A stretch of DNA of 55,831 bases, from contig DATGLP010000009.1 of the NCBI GenBank assembly GCA_035294085.1, positions 1-55,831 on the forward strand. Reading direction: 5' to 3'. This DNA is from Acidimicrobiales bacterium. GTDB lineage: Bacteria; Actinomycetota; Acidimicrobiia; Acidimicrobiales; Bog-793. The translations under genes were made by a program, and so were the position numbers. Shown here in pieces: positions 1 through 8,111 of the stretch. Positions within the stretch are counted from its first letter, which is position 1; each line of letters begins with the position of its first letter. The notes beneath the pieces are model-generated. The model did not search any database and was not told the DNA's origin. It saw nothing but the letters and a program-made list of their open reading frames with translations.

Positions 1-2
1 GC

Positions 3-125
3 GAGCTCATCGAGCTCGCCGTGCGCTACAAGGACCGGGTGAACGTCGAGGCGATCCGCTCGAGCGTCGACTGGCGCTCGACCCGCTCCCAGGTGAGCGT
101 GCCCGGCGGCGCCGCCGGCGAGTGA
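3..125 (+). CDS. C-terminal end of an unidentified protein (5' truncated by window)
   Basis: The third reading frame is open from the window edge for 40 codons and stops at TGA 123-125. The tail reads ELIELAVRYKDRVNVEAI and then becomes polar and glycine/alanine rich. The next gene starts with GTG at 122 inside the sequence GTGA, so the two are translationally coupled and probably share an operon. The fragment is too short to assign a family. The two following envelope membrane proteins suggest a role in cell-surface glycan synthesis, but that is inference from context only. Confidence 0.6.
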   Translation, partial: ELIELAVRYKDRVNVEAIRSSVDWRSTRSQVSVPGGAAGE

Positions 126-1837
126 GGGGGGCGGCCCTCGCCAGCGAGGGTATCGGGGAGCAGCCTCGAGGCGAGGTCGACCCGAAGGGCCGGCCGACCG
201 CCTTCGGCCCCCTGCGCCCGCTCGGCGGTCGCCGGCTGGCGGCCGTCGGCGCCGGCGTGGTCGCGGGCGCGGGCGTCCTGGCGCTCTACTACGTGCTGTC
301 GCGCCACCTCGTGCCCGGCACCTCCGACAGCGCCACCGTCGTCCTCGAGGGCAGCGCGATGGCGCACGGCAACGTGGCGCTCCACGGCTGGTCGCTCTCC
401 CTGGACTCGTTCTGGCTGGTCGACGCCCTCTTCTACGCCCTCGGCGTGCTCGCCTTCGGCCTCGGCCCGGCGCTCATCCACCTCGTGCCGGCCGTCCTCG
501 CCCTCCTCGCCGCGGCGAGCGCTGCGGCGCTCGCCGCGGCCGGCGAGCGCGGCGCCGCCGCGCTCGCCGGCGCGCTCACCACCGCGAGCCTCCTCGCCTT
601 CCCGAGCCCGGAGCTCGCCTACTTCCTCCTCCAGGGCCCCTGGCACGTCGGCACGGCGCTGTTCTGCCTCGTCGCCTTCGCCGCCCTCGCCGAGGACCGC
701 GTCTCGTGGCGCTCGCTCGTCGGCGTCGTCCTGCTCACCGCGGCGATGCTCGGCGACCTGTTCGCCCTCGAGCTCGGGGCGCTGCCCGTGCTCGCCGCCG
801 GCCTCGCCCGCATGGCGCGCCACCGCCGCCTCCGGCCCGGCGCGAGCCAGGTCGGCGCCGCCGTCCTGAGCATCGGTCTCGCCGTGGGGGGACGGGCCGC
901 CGCCGCGGCGGCCGGCGGCTTCCGCCTCGTCAACCGCAACGTCGTGCTCCAGCTCGGCCAGATCGAGACGAACGTCTCCTACCTCGCGAACCGCGTCCCG
1001 GCCCTCCTCGGCGTGAAGACCATGCCGATCGGCCCGCGCGCCAACGGCGCCGTCGCCTTCCAGGTGCTGCACGTCGCGGGCCTCGGCCTCGTGCTCGTCG
1101 CCGTCCTCGCCGCGCTCTGGCGCCTCGGGCGCGGCGTGCTCGTCGCGCCCCGCGCCGGCGAGGTGCAGCCGGGATCGTTCCTCGACGACTGCCTCGTGGT
1201 CGGCGTCCTCCTCGACCTCGTCCTCTTCGTCCTCGGCGCGGGGAGCGACAACCCCGAGTACGCGAAGTACCTCACGCCCGGCGTGGTCTTCGCCACGGTG
1301 CTCGCCGGCCGGACGGTGGCGCGCTTCGTCGCGGGCGGCGGCCTCGCCCGCCTCCCGCGTGCCCTCGGCGCCGGGCTCGTGACCGGCGCCGCCCTGCTCG
1401 TCGCCGCCTTCGCCGCCGAGTCCATCGCCGACATCGGCCCAGCCGCCGCCCAGCCGGCGGTCGGGCTCGGACGCTTCCTCGCCGCCCACCACCTCACGAG
1501 GGGGATCGGCGACTACTGGAGCGCGTCGATCGTCACCGTCGAGACGCACGGCGCGGTCGTCGTGCGGCCCGTCACGACCGGCTTCGACGAACGGCTCCAC
1601 CGCTACGACCGCCAGTCCGCCGTCGACTGGTACCGCTCGCAGGCCTTCCAGTTCTTCGTCTACAACACGGCGAAGCCGTGGCGCCAGGTCAACGCGACCA
1701 CCGCCGAGCGCACCTTCGGCGCGCCGGCGGCGACCTACGCGGTCGGCACCTACCGGGTCCTCGTCTGGAGGAAGCCCGTCAGCGTCGGGCTGTACGTGCC
1801 GACCTTCTCGAGCCCCCTCCAGTTCTACCTGCGCTAG
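122..1837 (+). CDS. polytopic membrane protein, GT-C glycosyltransferase-like
   Basis: This 571-residue protein starts at GTG 122, overlapping the previous stop. A first hydrophobic segment lies near residues 40-60. An extracytoplasmic-looking loop with acidic residues follows (SDSATVVLEGSAMAHGN, about 68-84), then many alanine/leucine-rich membrane segments to about residue 440. A soluble tail contains a YDRQSAVDWYRSQ stretch. A short acidic loop after the first helix, many helices and a soluble C-terminus is the layout of GT-C lipid-linked-sugar transferases. No catalytic residue can be assigned with certainty, so the enzyme class is inference. It lies 67 bp before another large membrane protein and probably shares its operon. 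Confidence 0.8.
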   Translation: MRGAALASEGIGEQPRGEVDPKGRPTAFGPLRPLGGRRLAAVGAGVVAGAGVLALYYVLSRHLVPGTSDSATVVLEGSAMAHGNVALHGWSLSLDSFWLVDALFYALGVLAFGLGPALIHLVPAVLALLAAASAAALAAAGERGAAALAGALTTASLLAFPSPELAYFLLQGPWHVGTALFCLVAFAALAEDRVSWRSLVGVVLLTAAMLGDLFALELGALPVLAAGLARMARHRRLRPGASQVGAAVLSIGLAVGGRAAAAAAGGFRLVNRNVVLQLGQIETNVSYLANRVPALLGVKTMPIGPRANGAVAFQVLHVAGLGLVLVAVLAALWRLGRGVLVAPRAGEVQPGSFLDDCLVVGVLLDLVLFVLGAGSDNPEYAKYLTPGVVFATVLAGRTVARFVAGGGLARLPRALGAGLVTGAALLVAAFAAESIADIGPAAAQPAVGLGRFLAAHHLTRGIGDYWSASIVTVETHGAVVVRPVTTGFDERLHRYDRQSAVDWYRSQAFQFFVYNTAKPWRQVNATTAERTFGAPAATYAVGTYRVLVWRKPVSVGLYVPTFSSPLQFYLR

Positions 1838-1904
1838 CCGGGCGGCGCCGGGCGCACCGTCGCGTCGAGCGACCGGGTCCGCCTCGCCGTGGCAGCATCC
1901 CGCG

Positions 1905-4175
1905 ATGGCCTTCGCCCCGGCGGCCGCCGAGCGCTCGCCCAGCGGCGCGATGCCGCCCGCGGCGCGAGCCGGCCAGCGCTTCCACCGCTTCGGCCCCCTC
2001 GCCGCGGTGGCGGCCGCCGTCGCCTGGGGCCTCGTCGAGCTGCGCGCCGAGACGATCGACGCGGCGTACCTCAACGACAGCTCGGTCCACGAGGAGATGG
2101 CGCGCTTCGCCGCCGCCCAGCTCGCGCACGGCCACCTCCCCCTCGAGCGCTGGTACCCCTACCTCGGTCTCGGCTCGCCGCAGTTCCTCCACTACCAGAG
2201 CCTCGGTCCGACGCTCATCGGCCTCGTCGGCCTCGCGCTCGGGGTCGACCGCGCCTTCCACTGGTCGGCCTACCTGCTCGTCGCCTGCTGGCCGCTCGCG
2301 ATCTACTCGTCGGCGCGCCTTTTCGGCCTGGAGCGCTGGCAGGCCGCGGGCGCCTCGGTCGTCGCTCCCTTCGTCGTGAGCGCGACCGGCCTCGGCTACG
2401 AGCCGGCGAGCTACCTGTGGATCGGCTACGGCGTGTGGACCCAGCTCTGGGGCATGTGGGCCCTCCCGTTCGCCTGGGCCACGACGCTGCGAGCGCTGCG
2501 CGACACCCGCTTCGCGCTCGCGGCGGCCGTCGCCGTCACCATGACCATCGCGGCCCACTTCATGACCGGCTACCTCGCCGTCGCGCCCATCGTGTGCTGG
2601 CCCTTCCTCACCCCCTCCCGTCTCCCCGAGCGCCTTCGGCGCGCCCTGCTGCTCCTCGCCGGCTGCGCCGGCGTTGCGGCCTGGGTCGTCTACCCCGTGC
2701 TCCACTTCGCGCCGTGGGCCTCGCTCAACGAGTTCCTGCAGCACACCCCGGCAGCCGACTCCTACGGGGCCCGCCGGGTCCTCAACTGGCTGGCGGAGGG
2801 CGACCTGTTCGACTTCCGGCGCTGGCCGGTCGTGACGCCGCTCGTCGGCCTCGGGCTCCTCGCGAGCCTGCGGTCCTGGCGCGCCGACGAGCGCGGGCGC
2901 GCCCTCGTCGTCGCCTTCGCGCTGAGCCTCGTCCTCTTCTTCGGGCGCCCGACCCTCGGGCCGCTCCTCGTCCTCCTGCCGGGGGCGCGCGACCTCTTCC
3001 TGCGCCGCTTCCTCGTCGGCGTGCACCTCGCCGGGATCTACCTCGCCGGCATGGGCGCCGTGGCCCTCGTCGACGCGCTCCGTGCGCTCGCTCGGCGTGC
3101 GCCGGCTGCCCTCCGAGACCTCGGGGCGCGCCGAGGCGCGGCGCTCAGGCGGCGCGCCCTGCTCGCCGGGGCGGCCGTGGCCTGCCTCGCGCCGGCCTGG
3201 CGCCAGCTCCACGCCTACGAGTCGCTCGACGCCGCCGCGATCCGAGCGCAGGCGGCCGCCGAGCACGCCTCCCAGCGCGAGATCGGCCCGCTCCTCGCGC
3301 AGATCCGCGCCCGCGGCGGCGGGCGCACCTACGCCGGGCTGCCGACGAACTGGGGCGCCGACTTCCTCGTCGGCTTCGTCCCGGTGTTCAAGTACCTGGC
3401 GAACGAGGACATCGACGAGGTCGGCTACACGCTGCGCACCGCCTCGCTCATGACCGACCCCGAGGCCCACTTCGACGAGCTCGACCCGGCCGACTACCAG
3501 CTGTTCGGCGTGCGCTACCTCCTCCTCCCCGCGACGCGCACGCCGCCGGTGCGCGCCGAGCTCCTCGCGCGGCGCGGCCCGTACGCGCTGTGGACGATCC
3601 CGTCGATCGGCTACGTCCAGGTCGTCGACACCGTCGGGACGATCACGGCGAGCCGCTACGACCTCGGCGCCGCCACCGCGGCGTTCGTGCGCTCGGCCGG
3701 CGCCGCCCTCGACCGCTACCCGACGGTCGCCTTCGACGGGTCGGCGGCGGCCGCACCGACCTCCCCGGCGGGACGGCCCCTCACGGGCCCGCCCGGTGCC
3801 GTGCGCCGGGTCGACGCCGACCTGGCCGACGGCGTCGTGCGCGCCGAGGTCGTGGCGCGCCGGACCGCCGTCGTCCTCCTCAAGGCGTCCTACGACCCCG
3901 GCTGGCGAGCGACGGTCGACGGGGTGCCCGCTCGGCCCGAGATGGTGGCGCCGGCCCTCGTCGGCGTGCGCGTCGGGCCGGGCCGGCACGCGGTCGTGTT
4001 CCGCTACGTCGGCTACGGCGGCTACCCGGTCCTCTTCGGGCTGGCGCTCGCGACCCTCGCCCTCCTCGCCGCCGTGCCCCTCGCCCGGCGGCGCCTCGGC
4101 GCTCGGCGCCGCCCCCGGGCGCCTGGACCGCGGTCGCCCCCTCGGGCTGGTGTCCGCGGTGCCGGCAGAGGGTAG
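1905..4175 (+). CDS. large YfhO-like membrane protein
   Basis: This 756-residue protein starts at ATG 1905. The first hydrophobic helix is near residues 30-45. An outward loop NDSSVHEEMARFAAAQ and further hydrophobic segments continue to about 430. A long extracellular region follows, and a C-terminal domain contains YDPGWRATVDG and GRHAVVFRYVGYGG before a last helix and an Arg-rich end. That C-terminal pattern is typical of YfhO and PTPS-related membrane proteins, which in Gram-positive bacteria act in glycosylation of lipid-linked surface polymers. The exact substrate is not visible. It follows the other membrane protein and is followed two bases after its stop by a small ORF. Confidence 0.85.
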   Translation: MAFAPAAAERSPSGAMPPAARAGQRFHRFGPLAAVAAAVAWGLVELRAETIDAAYLNDSSVHEEMARFAAAQLAHGHLPLERWYPYLGLGSPQFLHYQSLGPTLIGLVGLALGVDRAFHWSAYLLVACWPLAIYSSARLFGLERWQAAGASVVAPFVVSATGLGYEPASYLWIGYGVWTQLWGMWALPFAWATTLRALRDTRFALAAAVAVTMTIAAHFMTGYLAVAPIVCWPFLTPSRLPERLRRALLLLAGCAGVAAWVVYPVLHFAPWASLNEFLQHTPAADSYGARRVLNWLAEGDLFDFRRWPVVTPLVGLGLLASLRSWRADERGRALVVAFALSLVLFFGRPTLGPLLVLLPGARDLFLRRFLVGVHLAGIYLAGMGAVALVDALRALARRAPAALRDLGARRGAALRRRALLAGAAVACLAPAWRQLHAYESLDAAAIRAQAAAEHASQREIGPLLAQIRARGGGRTYAGLPTNWGADFLVGFVPVFKYLANEDIDEVGYTLRTASLMTDPEAHFDELDPADYQLFGVRYLLLPATRTPPVRAELLARRGPYALWTIPSIGYVQVVDTVGTITASRYDLGAATAAFVRSAGAALDRYPTVAFDGSAAAAPTSPAGRPLTGPPGAVRRVDADLADGVVRAEVVARRTAVVLLKASYDPGWRATVDGVPARPEMVAPALVGVRVGPGRHAVVFRYVGYGGYPVLFGLALATLALLAAVPLARRRLGARRRPRAPGPRSPPRAGVRGAGRG

Positions 4176-4177
4176 GG

Positions 4178-4444
4178 GTGTGCCGTGGAGGGCAGGTCGT
4201 CGCGTCGGGTGGCCGGCAGGGCCGCGTAGTGCGCTGCTTCGCCTCCTGGCAGCTCGCCCGCGACGAGGACCAGCCCTGGCCAGGTGGCGACTGGCACCAC
4301 TGCCCGGGCGAGGCGGTGCGCGCCCGCATCCTGCCGGTGACGCCCGAGGTCATCGTCGTCCTGCACTTCTGCGCCGCGCACGACGAGCTCTTCGCGCGCG
4401 CCGGCGTGCTCCCCGGGCTCATCGCGGGCCCGCTCCACGACTGA
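4178..4444 (+). CDS. small hypothetical protein (88 aa)
   Basis: GTG 4178 lies two bases after the TAG stop of the YfhO-like gene and is preceded by AGAGGG at 4167-4172, a plausible coupled start. The product has a Trp/His/Cys-containing middle (WPGGDWHHCPGEA) and a hydrophobic strand leading into HFCAAHDELFARAG, which looks like real protein rather than random translation of GC-rich DNA. No family is recognised. The same frame is open further upstream but offers no better start. It is the last gene before the AT-rich promoter region at about 4472-4500. The short length keeps confidence moderate. Confidence 0.45.
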   Translation: MCRGGQVVASGGRQGRVVRCFASWQLARDEDQPWPGGDWHHCPGEAVRARILPVTPEVIVVLHFCAAHDELFARAGVLPGLIAGPLHD

Positions 4445-4471
4445 GCGTTTTGTCCACCAAGCGCGTGATCC

Positions 4472-4500
4472 TTACGGATTTTATTAGGATTGTGTTAGCT
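4472..4500 (+). promoter_or_regulatory. possible promoter of the LuxR-type gene
   Basis: An AT-rich stretch stands out in DNA that is otherwise mostly G and C. A -35-like TTACGG (4472-4477) is separated by 17 bases from a -10-like TTAGCT (4495-4500). The predicted start of transcription falls near 4507, just upstream of ATG 4516. The match is imperfect, and the direct repeat GGAT-TTTATTA-GGAT within it could instead be a protein-binding site. Confidence 0.3.
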
Positions 4501-4548
4501 CAGCTGCCCTAGTGCATGGCCGGCCGGAGGCGGGGGAATGCACCGACC

Positions 4549-5313
4549 ATGGCCGCTGTCCCGACCGCCACCGTCCGAGCCCCCCGAGCCCGCTTCTCCG
4601 CCAGCTCCTGGCGCCTGCCGCCCGCCAGCCCCGGGATCCTCGTCGCCGTCGTGGCGAGCGATCCCCTCCTGCGCAGCGGGCTCGCCGAGCGCCTCGACGC
4701 CGAGCCGGAGCTGCGCGTCGCGGGCGTCGCAGGCGCAGCCGGGGCCATCGACCGCCTCGTCGAGGCGCACGAGGCCGCCGTCGTCGTCCTCGAGGTCGGC
4801 CGGGCCGCCGGGGCGGCACGCGAGGTGCTCGAGCTGCGGGCGCGCCGGCCCCTGGCGCGCGTCGTCGTGCTCCTCGGGCCGGGAGAGGTCGACCTCGACG
4901 CCGTCGTGCGCGCCGGCGCCTCCGGCCTCGTGCTGCACAGCGCCTCCGTCGGCGAGCTCGTCACCGCGCTGCGCTGGGCGGCACGCGGCGAGATGTGGGT
5001 CTCGCCGCCGCTCCTCGCCCGTCTCGTGCGCGCCGCGCGACACGAGGACGGCGGAGGGCGGCCCCCGGGGAGGCTCGCCCAGCTCACTCGGCGCGAGTTC
5101 GAGATGCTCCGGCTGCTCTCGCACGGCTGCGACAACCGGGAGGTCGCTCGCCGCCTCTTCCTGTCTCTCAACACGGTGCGCACCCACGCCCGCAACATCC
5201 AGCGCAAGCTCGGGGTGCACTCCAACCTGGCCGCCGTCGCCGTCGCCTTCGCCGAGGGCCTGCGCCCGGTCGAGGCGGCCAACGGCGACCTCGTGCTGCG
5301 TCGCACGACCTGA
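4549..5313 (+). CDS. LuxR/NarL-type regulator with a degenerate receiver domain
   Basis: This 254-residue protein has a receiver-like N-terminal half (about 28-150) and a LuxR helix-turn-helix near 180-245 (LTRREFEMLRLLSHGCDNRE, then SLNTVRTHARNIQRKLGV). In normal receivers the third strand ends in the phosphorylated Asp; here it reads VVVLEVGRA, with Glu or nothing in that position. The usual conserved Lys after the fifth strand is replaced in GLVLHSAS. It therefore probably works without phosphorylation. ATG 4549 is chosen because GGAGG (4526-4530) and GGGGGA (4532-4537) precede it; ATG 4516 in the same frame would fit a near-leaderless message. It sits upstream of glycerate kinase and may regulate it. 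Confidence 0.85.
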   Translation: MAAVPTATVRAPRARFSASSWRLPPASPGILVAVVASDPLLRSGLAERLDAEPELRVAGVAGAAGAIDRLVEAHEAAVVVLEVGRAAGAAREVLELRARRPLARVVVLLGPGEVDLDAVVRAGASGLVLHSASVGELVTALRWAARGEMWVSPPLLARLVRAARHEDGGGRPPGRLAQLTRREFEMLRLLSHGCDNREVARRLFLSLNTVRTHARNIQRKLGVHSNLAAVAVAFAEGLRPVEAANGDLVLRRTT

Positions 5314-5375
5314 GCGTCGCCGGACCCCGGCAGCAGCGCGGCAGTCGCCCTCCGAGGGTCCGGTATCCTCCCGCC

Positions 5376-6419
5376 GTGGCCCGCCAGCCGAGCGCGCCGA
5401 CGGTCGGCGCCCTCGTGGCACCGGACAGCTTCAAGGGGACCTTCAGCGCGATCGAGGTCGCCGAGGCGCTCGCCCGGGGCGTCGAGACGGCCACCGGCGA
5501 ACCGGCAGACCGCTGCCCGCTCGCGGACGGCGGCGAGGGGACCGGCGACGTCCTCGCCTACCGCCTCGGCGGGCGGCGCGAGCCGGCGGCGGCCCACGAT
5601 CCGCTCGGTCGCCGCCGACCCAGCTGGTTCACCCTCCTGCCGGACGGCACGGCCGTCGTCGAGGTCGCTGCCGCGAGCGGCCTCGCGCTCGTGGCGCCGA
5701 GCGAGCGCGACCCGCTCGCGGCGACGAGCCGCGGCACCGGCGAGCTGGTCGCCGCGGCGGCCAGCGCCGGGGCGGGCACGATCCTCGTGGCGTGCGGCGG
5801 CTCGGCGACCGTCGACGGCGGCGCCGGAGCGCTCGAGGGGATCGAGGAGCGCGGCGGGATCGGCCGGGCCCGCCTCGTGTGCCTGTGCGACGTGCGCACG
5901 CCGTGGGAGCGCGCGGCCGAGGTGTTCGGCCCGCAGAAGGGCGCCAGCCCCGCCGCGGTCGCCCTCCTCTCCCGCCGCCTCGACGAGCTCGCGGCCCGCC
6001 TCCCGCGCGACCCGCGCGGGCGGGCCATGACCGGGGCAGCCGGCGGGATCTCCGGAGCGCTCTGGGCCGCCTACGGCGCGGCCCTCGTGCCGGGCGCCCG
6101 CTACGTCATCGAGGCGCTGGACGTGCCGATGCGGCTGCGCCGGGCACGCTTCGCCATCGTCGGCGAGGGCCGCCTCGACGCCACGACGCTCGAGGGCAAG
6201 CTGGTCGAGGCGCTCGCCCGGCGGGCGGCCGTCGCCGGCGTCCCCGTCTTCGCCGCCGTCGGCGCGAACGCCCTCGACCCCGACGCCCTCGTCCGGCTCG
6301 GGCTGCGCTCGGTCGTCGAGGCGACGACGCTCGAGGCGCTGGAGCGCGCCGGCGCCGAGCTCGCCCGCCTCGGCCTCGAGGCGCCTCGGCGCCCTACAGC
6401 TCCTTCACGGCGGCGGTGA
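5376..6419 (+). CDS. glycerate 2-kinase family protein
   Basis: The 347-residue product matches the GlxK/GarK glycerate kinase family along its length. It has the N-terminal APDSFKGTFSAIEVAEAL, then CPLADGGEGTGDVL, the glycine-rich VACGGSATVDGGAGAL, GAAGGISGALWAAYGA and the late FAIVGEGRLDATTLEGK. The family phosphorylates D-glycerate with ATP, usually to 2-phosphoglycerate, feeding lower glycolysis. GTG 5376 is the only start that fits the family length. A TATCCT box just upstream (5364-5369) with no Shine-Dalgarno sequence suggests a short or leaderless message. Its last 26 bases overlap the 3' end of pntB on the other strand. Confidence 0.93.
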   Translation: MARQPSAPTVGALVAPDSFKGTFSAIEVAEALARGVETATGEPADRCPLADGGEGTGDVLAYRLGGRREPAAAHDPLGRRRPSWFTLLPDGTAVVEVAAASGLALVAPSERDPLAATSRGTGELVAAAASAGAGTILVACGGSATVDGGAGALEGIEERGGIGRARLVCLCDVRTPWERAAEVFGPQKGASPAAVALLSRRLDELAARLPRDPRGRAMTGAAGGISGALWAAYGAALVPGARYVIEALDVPMRLRRARFAIVGEGRLDATTLEGKLVEALARRAAVAGVPVFAAVGANALDPDALVRLGLRSVVEATTLEALERAGAELARLGLEAPRRPTAPSRRR

Positions 6420-7806
6420 GCTCGGTGACGGACTGCTTCGCGTCGCCGAAGAGCATCGCCGTCTGCGGCTCGTAGAAGAGCGGGTTCTCGACGCCCGCGT
6501 AGCCGGTGGCCATCGACCGCTTCAGGACGACGACCGACCGGCTCGCGCTGGCGTCGAGGATGGGCATGCCGTAGATCGGGCTGTCCGGCTTGTTCTTCGC
6601 ATCCGGGTTGACGACGTCGTTCGCCCCGATGACGAGGGTGACGTCGGTGCGCGGGAAGCGCTCGTTCGCCTCGTCGAGCTCGATGAGCTGCTCGTAGGGG
6701 GCGCCGGCTTCGGCCAGGAGCACGTTCATGTGCCCGGGCATGCGCCCGGCGACCGGGTGGATCGCGTACTCGACCTCGACGCCACGGTCCTCGAGCAGGC
6801 GGGCCAGCTCGACCACTGCGTGCTGTGCCTGGGCGACGGCCATGCCGTAGCCGGGGACGACGACGACCCGGTTGGCGTAGGCGAGCTGGACGGCGACGTC
6901 GTCGACGGAGGTGGCGCGCGCGACCCGCTCGCCGGCCTCGCCGGAGGCCGCCTCGAGCGCCACGCCGCCGAAGCCGCCGGCGACGATGGCGCGAATGGAG
7001 CGGTTCATCGCCACGGCCATCTCGTTCGTGAGGATCGAGCCCGACGCGCCGACGATCATGCCGGCGACGATGAGCGCGGTGCTGTTCAGCGCGACGCCCG
7101 TCGCTGCGGTCGACAGTCCCGTGAAGGCGTTCAGCAGGGAGATGACGACCGGCATGTCGGCGCCGCCGATCGGCAGCACGATCGCGTTGCCGAGGAGCGC
7201 CGCCGCGATGAGGAGCCCGAGCATGAGCCAGACGTCGCGCTGACCGGCGAGCACGCTGATGCCGCACCCGAGGGCAGCGAGGAACAGCAGGGCGTTCAGC
7301 GCCTCCTGCGGCCGGCCGAGGGTGATGGGCCGTCCCGGCAGGAGCCCCTGGAGCTTGCCGAACGCGATGTTCGAGCCCCAGAAGGAGATCGACCCGATGA
7401 GCGCGGCGAGCAGGCTGAAGCAGGCGACGTAGAGCGGGTCGCCGGCGTAGCCGCCGGACTTCCGGAACTCGACGAGCGAGATGAGGGCGACCGCCCCGCC
7501 GCCGACCCCGTTGAACAGCGCCACCATCTGGGGCATTGCCGTCATCTTCACGAGGCGGGCCGCCGGGGCGCCGACGAGGGCGCCGAGGACGATGCCGAGG
7601 GCGATCAACCACCACGAGCCGAGGTGCGGCACGAGCAAGGTGGCGACGAGCGCGATCGCCATGCCGAGGGCCGCGACCCGGTTGCCGAGCACGGCCGAGC
7701 GTGGGGCGCGCAGCCCCATCAGTCCGAAGATGAGCAGGGCGAAGGCGACGAGGTAGAGGAGCGAGACGTAGCCCGGCTCGTCGAAGAACGCCGACGCGAG
7801 CGTCAC
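6394..7806 (-). CDS. pntB: NAD(P) transhydrogenase beta subunit
   Basis: This 470-residue protein is the membrane and NADP-binding subunit of proton-translocating transhydrogenase, which uses the proton gradient to reduce NADP with NADH. About eight hydrophobic segments fill residues 10-260, including GNAIVLPIGGADMPVVISLL. The C-terminal NADP domain carries VVVPGYGMAVAQAQ, HPVAGRMPGHMNVLLAEA, VIGANDVVNP and the closing FYEPQTAMLFGDAK. GTG 7806 overlaps the stop of pntAB in GTGA. The gene ends inside the tail of glycerate kinase on the opposite strand, so read-through from either gene would yield antisense RNA. Confidence 0.97.
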   Translation of the reverse strand: MTLASAFFDEPGYVSLLYLVAFALLIFGLMGLRAPRSAVLGNRVAALGMAIALVATLLVPHLGSWWLIALGIVLGALVGAPAARLVKMTAMPQMVALFNGVGGGAVALISLVEFRKSGGYAGDPLYVACFSLLAALIGSISFWGSNIAFGKLQGLLPGRPITLGRPQEALNALLFLAALGCGISVLAGQRDVWLMLGLLIAAALLGNAIVLPIGGADMPVVISLLNAFTGLSTAATGVALNSTALIVAGMIVGASGSILTNEMAVAMNRSIRAIVAGGFGGVALEAASGEAGERVARATSVDDVAVQLAYANRVVVVPGYGMAVAQAQHAVVELARLLEDRGVEVEYAIHPVAGRMPGHMNVLLAEAGAPYEQLIELDEANERFPRTDVTLVIGANDVVNPDAKNKPDSPIYGMPILDASASRSVVVLKRSMATGYAGVENPLFYEPQTAMLFGDAKQSVTELTAAVKEL

Positions 7807-8111
7807 CGATCGCCCTCCTCCTCGGACCGGCGCGCCGAGCGGGACTTGAACATCTCGAGCATGCGGTCGGTGACAAGGAAGCCGCCGACGACGTTGATCG
7901 TGCCGAAGGCCAGGGCGACGACGAGGAGCACCTTGTTGAGCACGCCCGCGGCCCCGAGACCGAGCACGAGGATCGCTCCCATCATGACGATCCCGTGGAT
8001 GGCGTTCGTGCCCGACATGAGCGGGGTGTGCAGCGAGCGCGGCACCTTGGAGATGACGAGGTAGCCGACGAAGCCGGCGAGCACGAGGATGGCGAGGTTC
8101 GTGAGGAACAT
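7803..8111 (-). CDS. pntAB: NAD(P) transhydrogenase small membrane alpha subunit
   Basis: This 102-residue protein is the separate membrane part of the alpha subunit, with helices around residues 3-20, 38-60 and 62-82 (FLTNLAILVLAGFVGYLV; GIVMMGAILVLGLGAAGVL). The conserved PLMSGTNAIHG lies between the first and second helices. A charged tail rich in Arg and Glu ends the chain. In this three-gene form, found in actinobacteria and Rhodospirillum, it completes the proton channel with PntB. Its ATG overlaps the pntAA stop by one base, and its own stop overlaps the pntB start, so the three subunits are tightly coupled. Confidence 0.96.
   Translation of the reverse strand: MFLTNLAILVLAGFVGYLVISKVPRSLHTPLMSGTNAIHGIVMMGAILVLGLGAAGVLNKVLLVVALAFGTINVVGGFLVTDRMLEMFKSRSARRSEEEGDR

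Noticed and set aside
26-2074. Long minus-strand reading frame opposite the first membrane protein
   Set aside because: It encodes Arg/Asp/Glu/Gly-rich low-complexity sequence, has no domain motif and mirrors the true gene on the plus strand; this is expected where the third codon position is almost always G or C.
1779-3989. Long minus-strand reading frame opposite the YfhO-like gene
   Set aside because: Same composition artefact; the plus-strand gene has convincing membrane segments and a family-type C-terminal domain.
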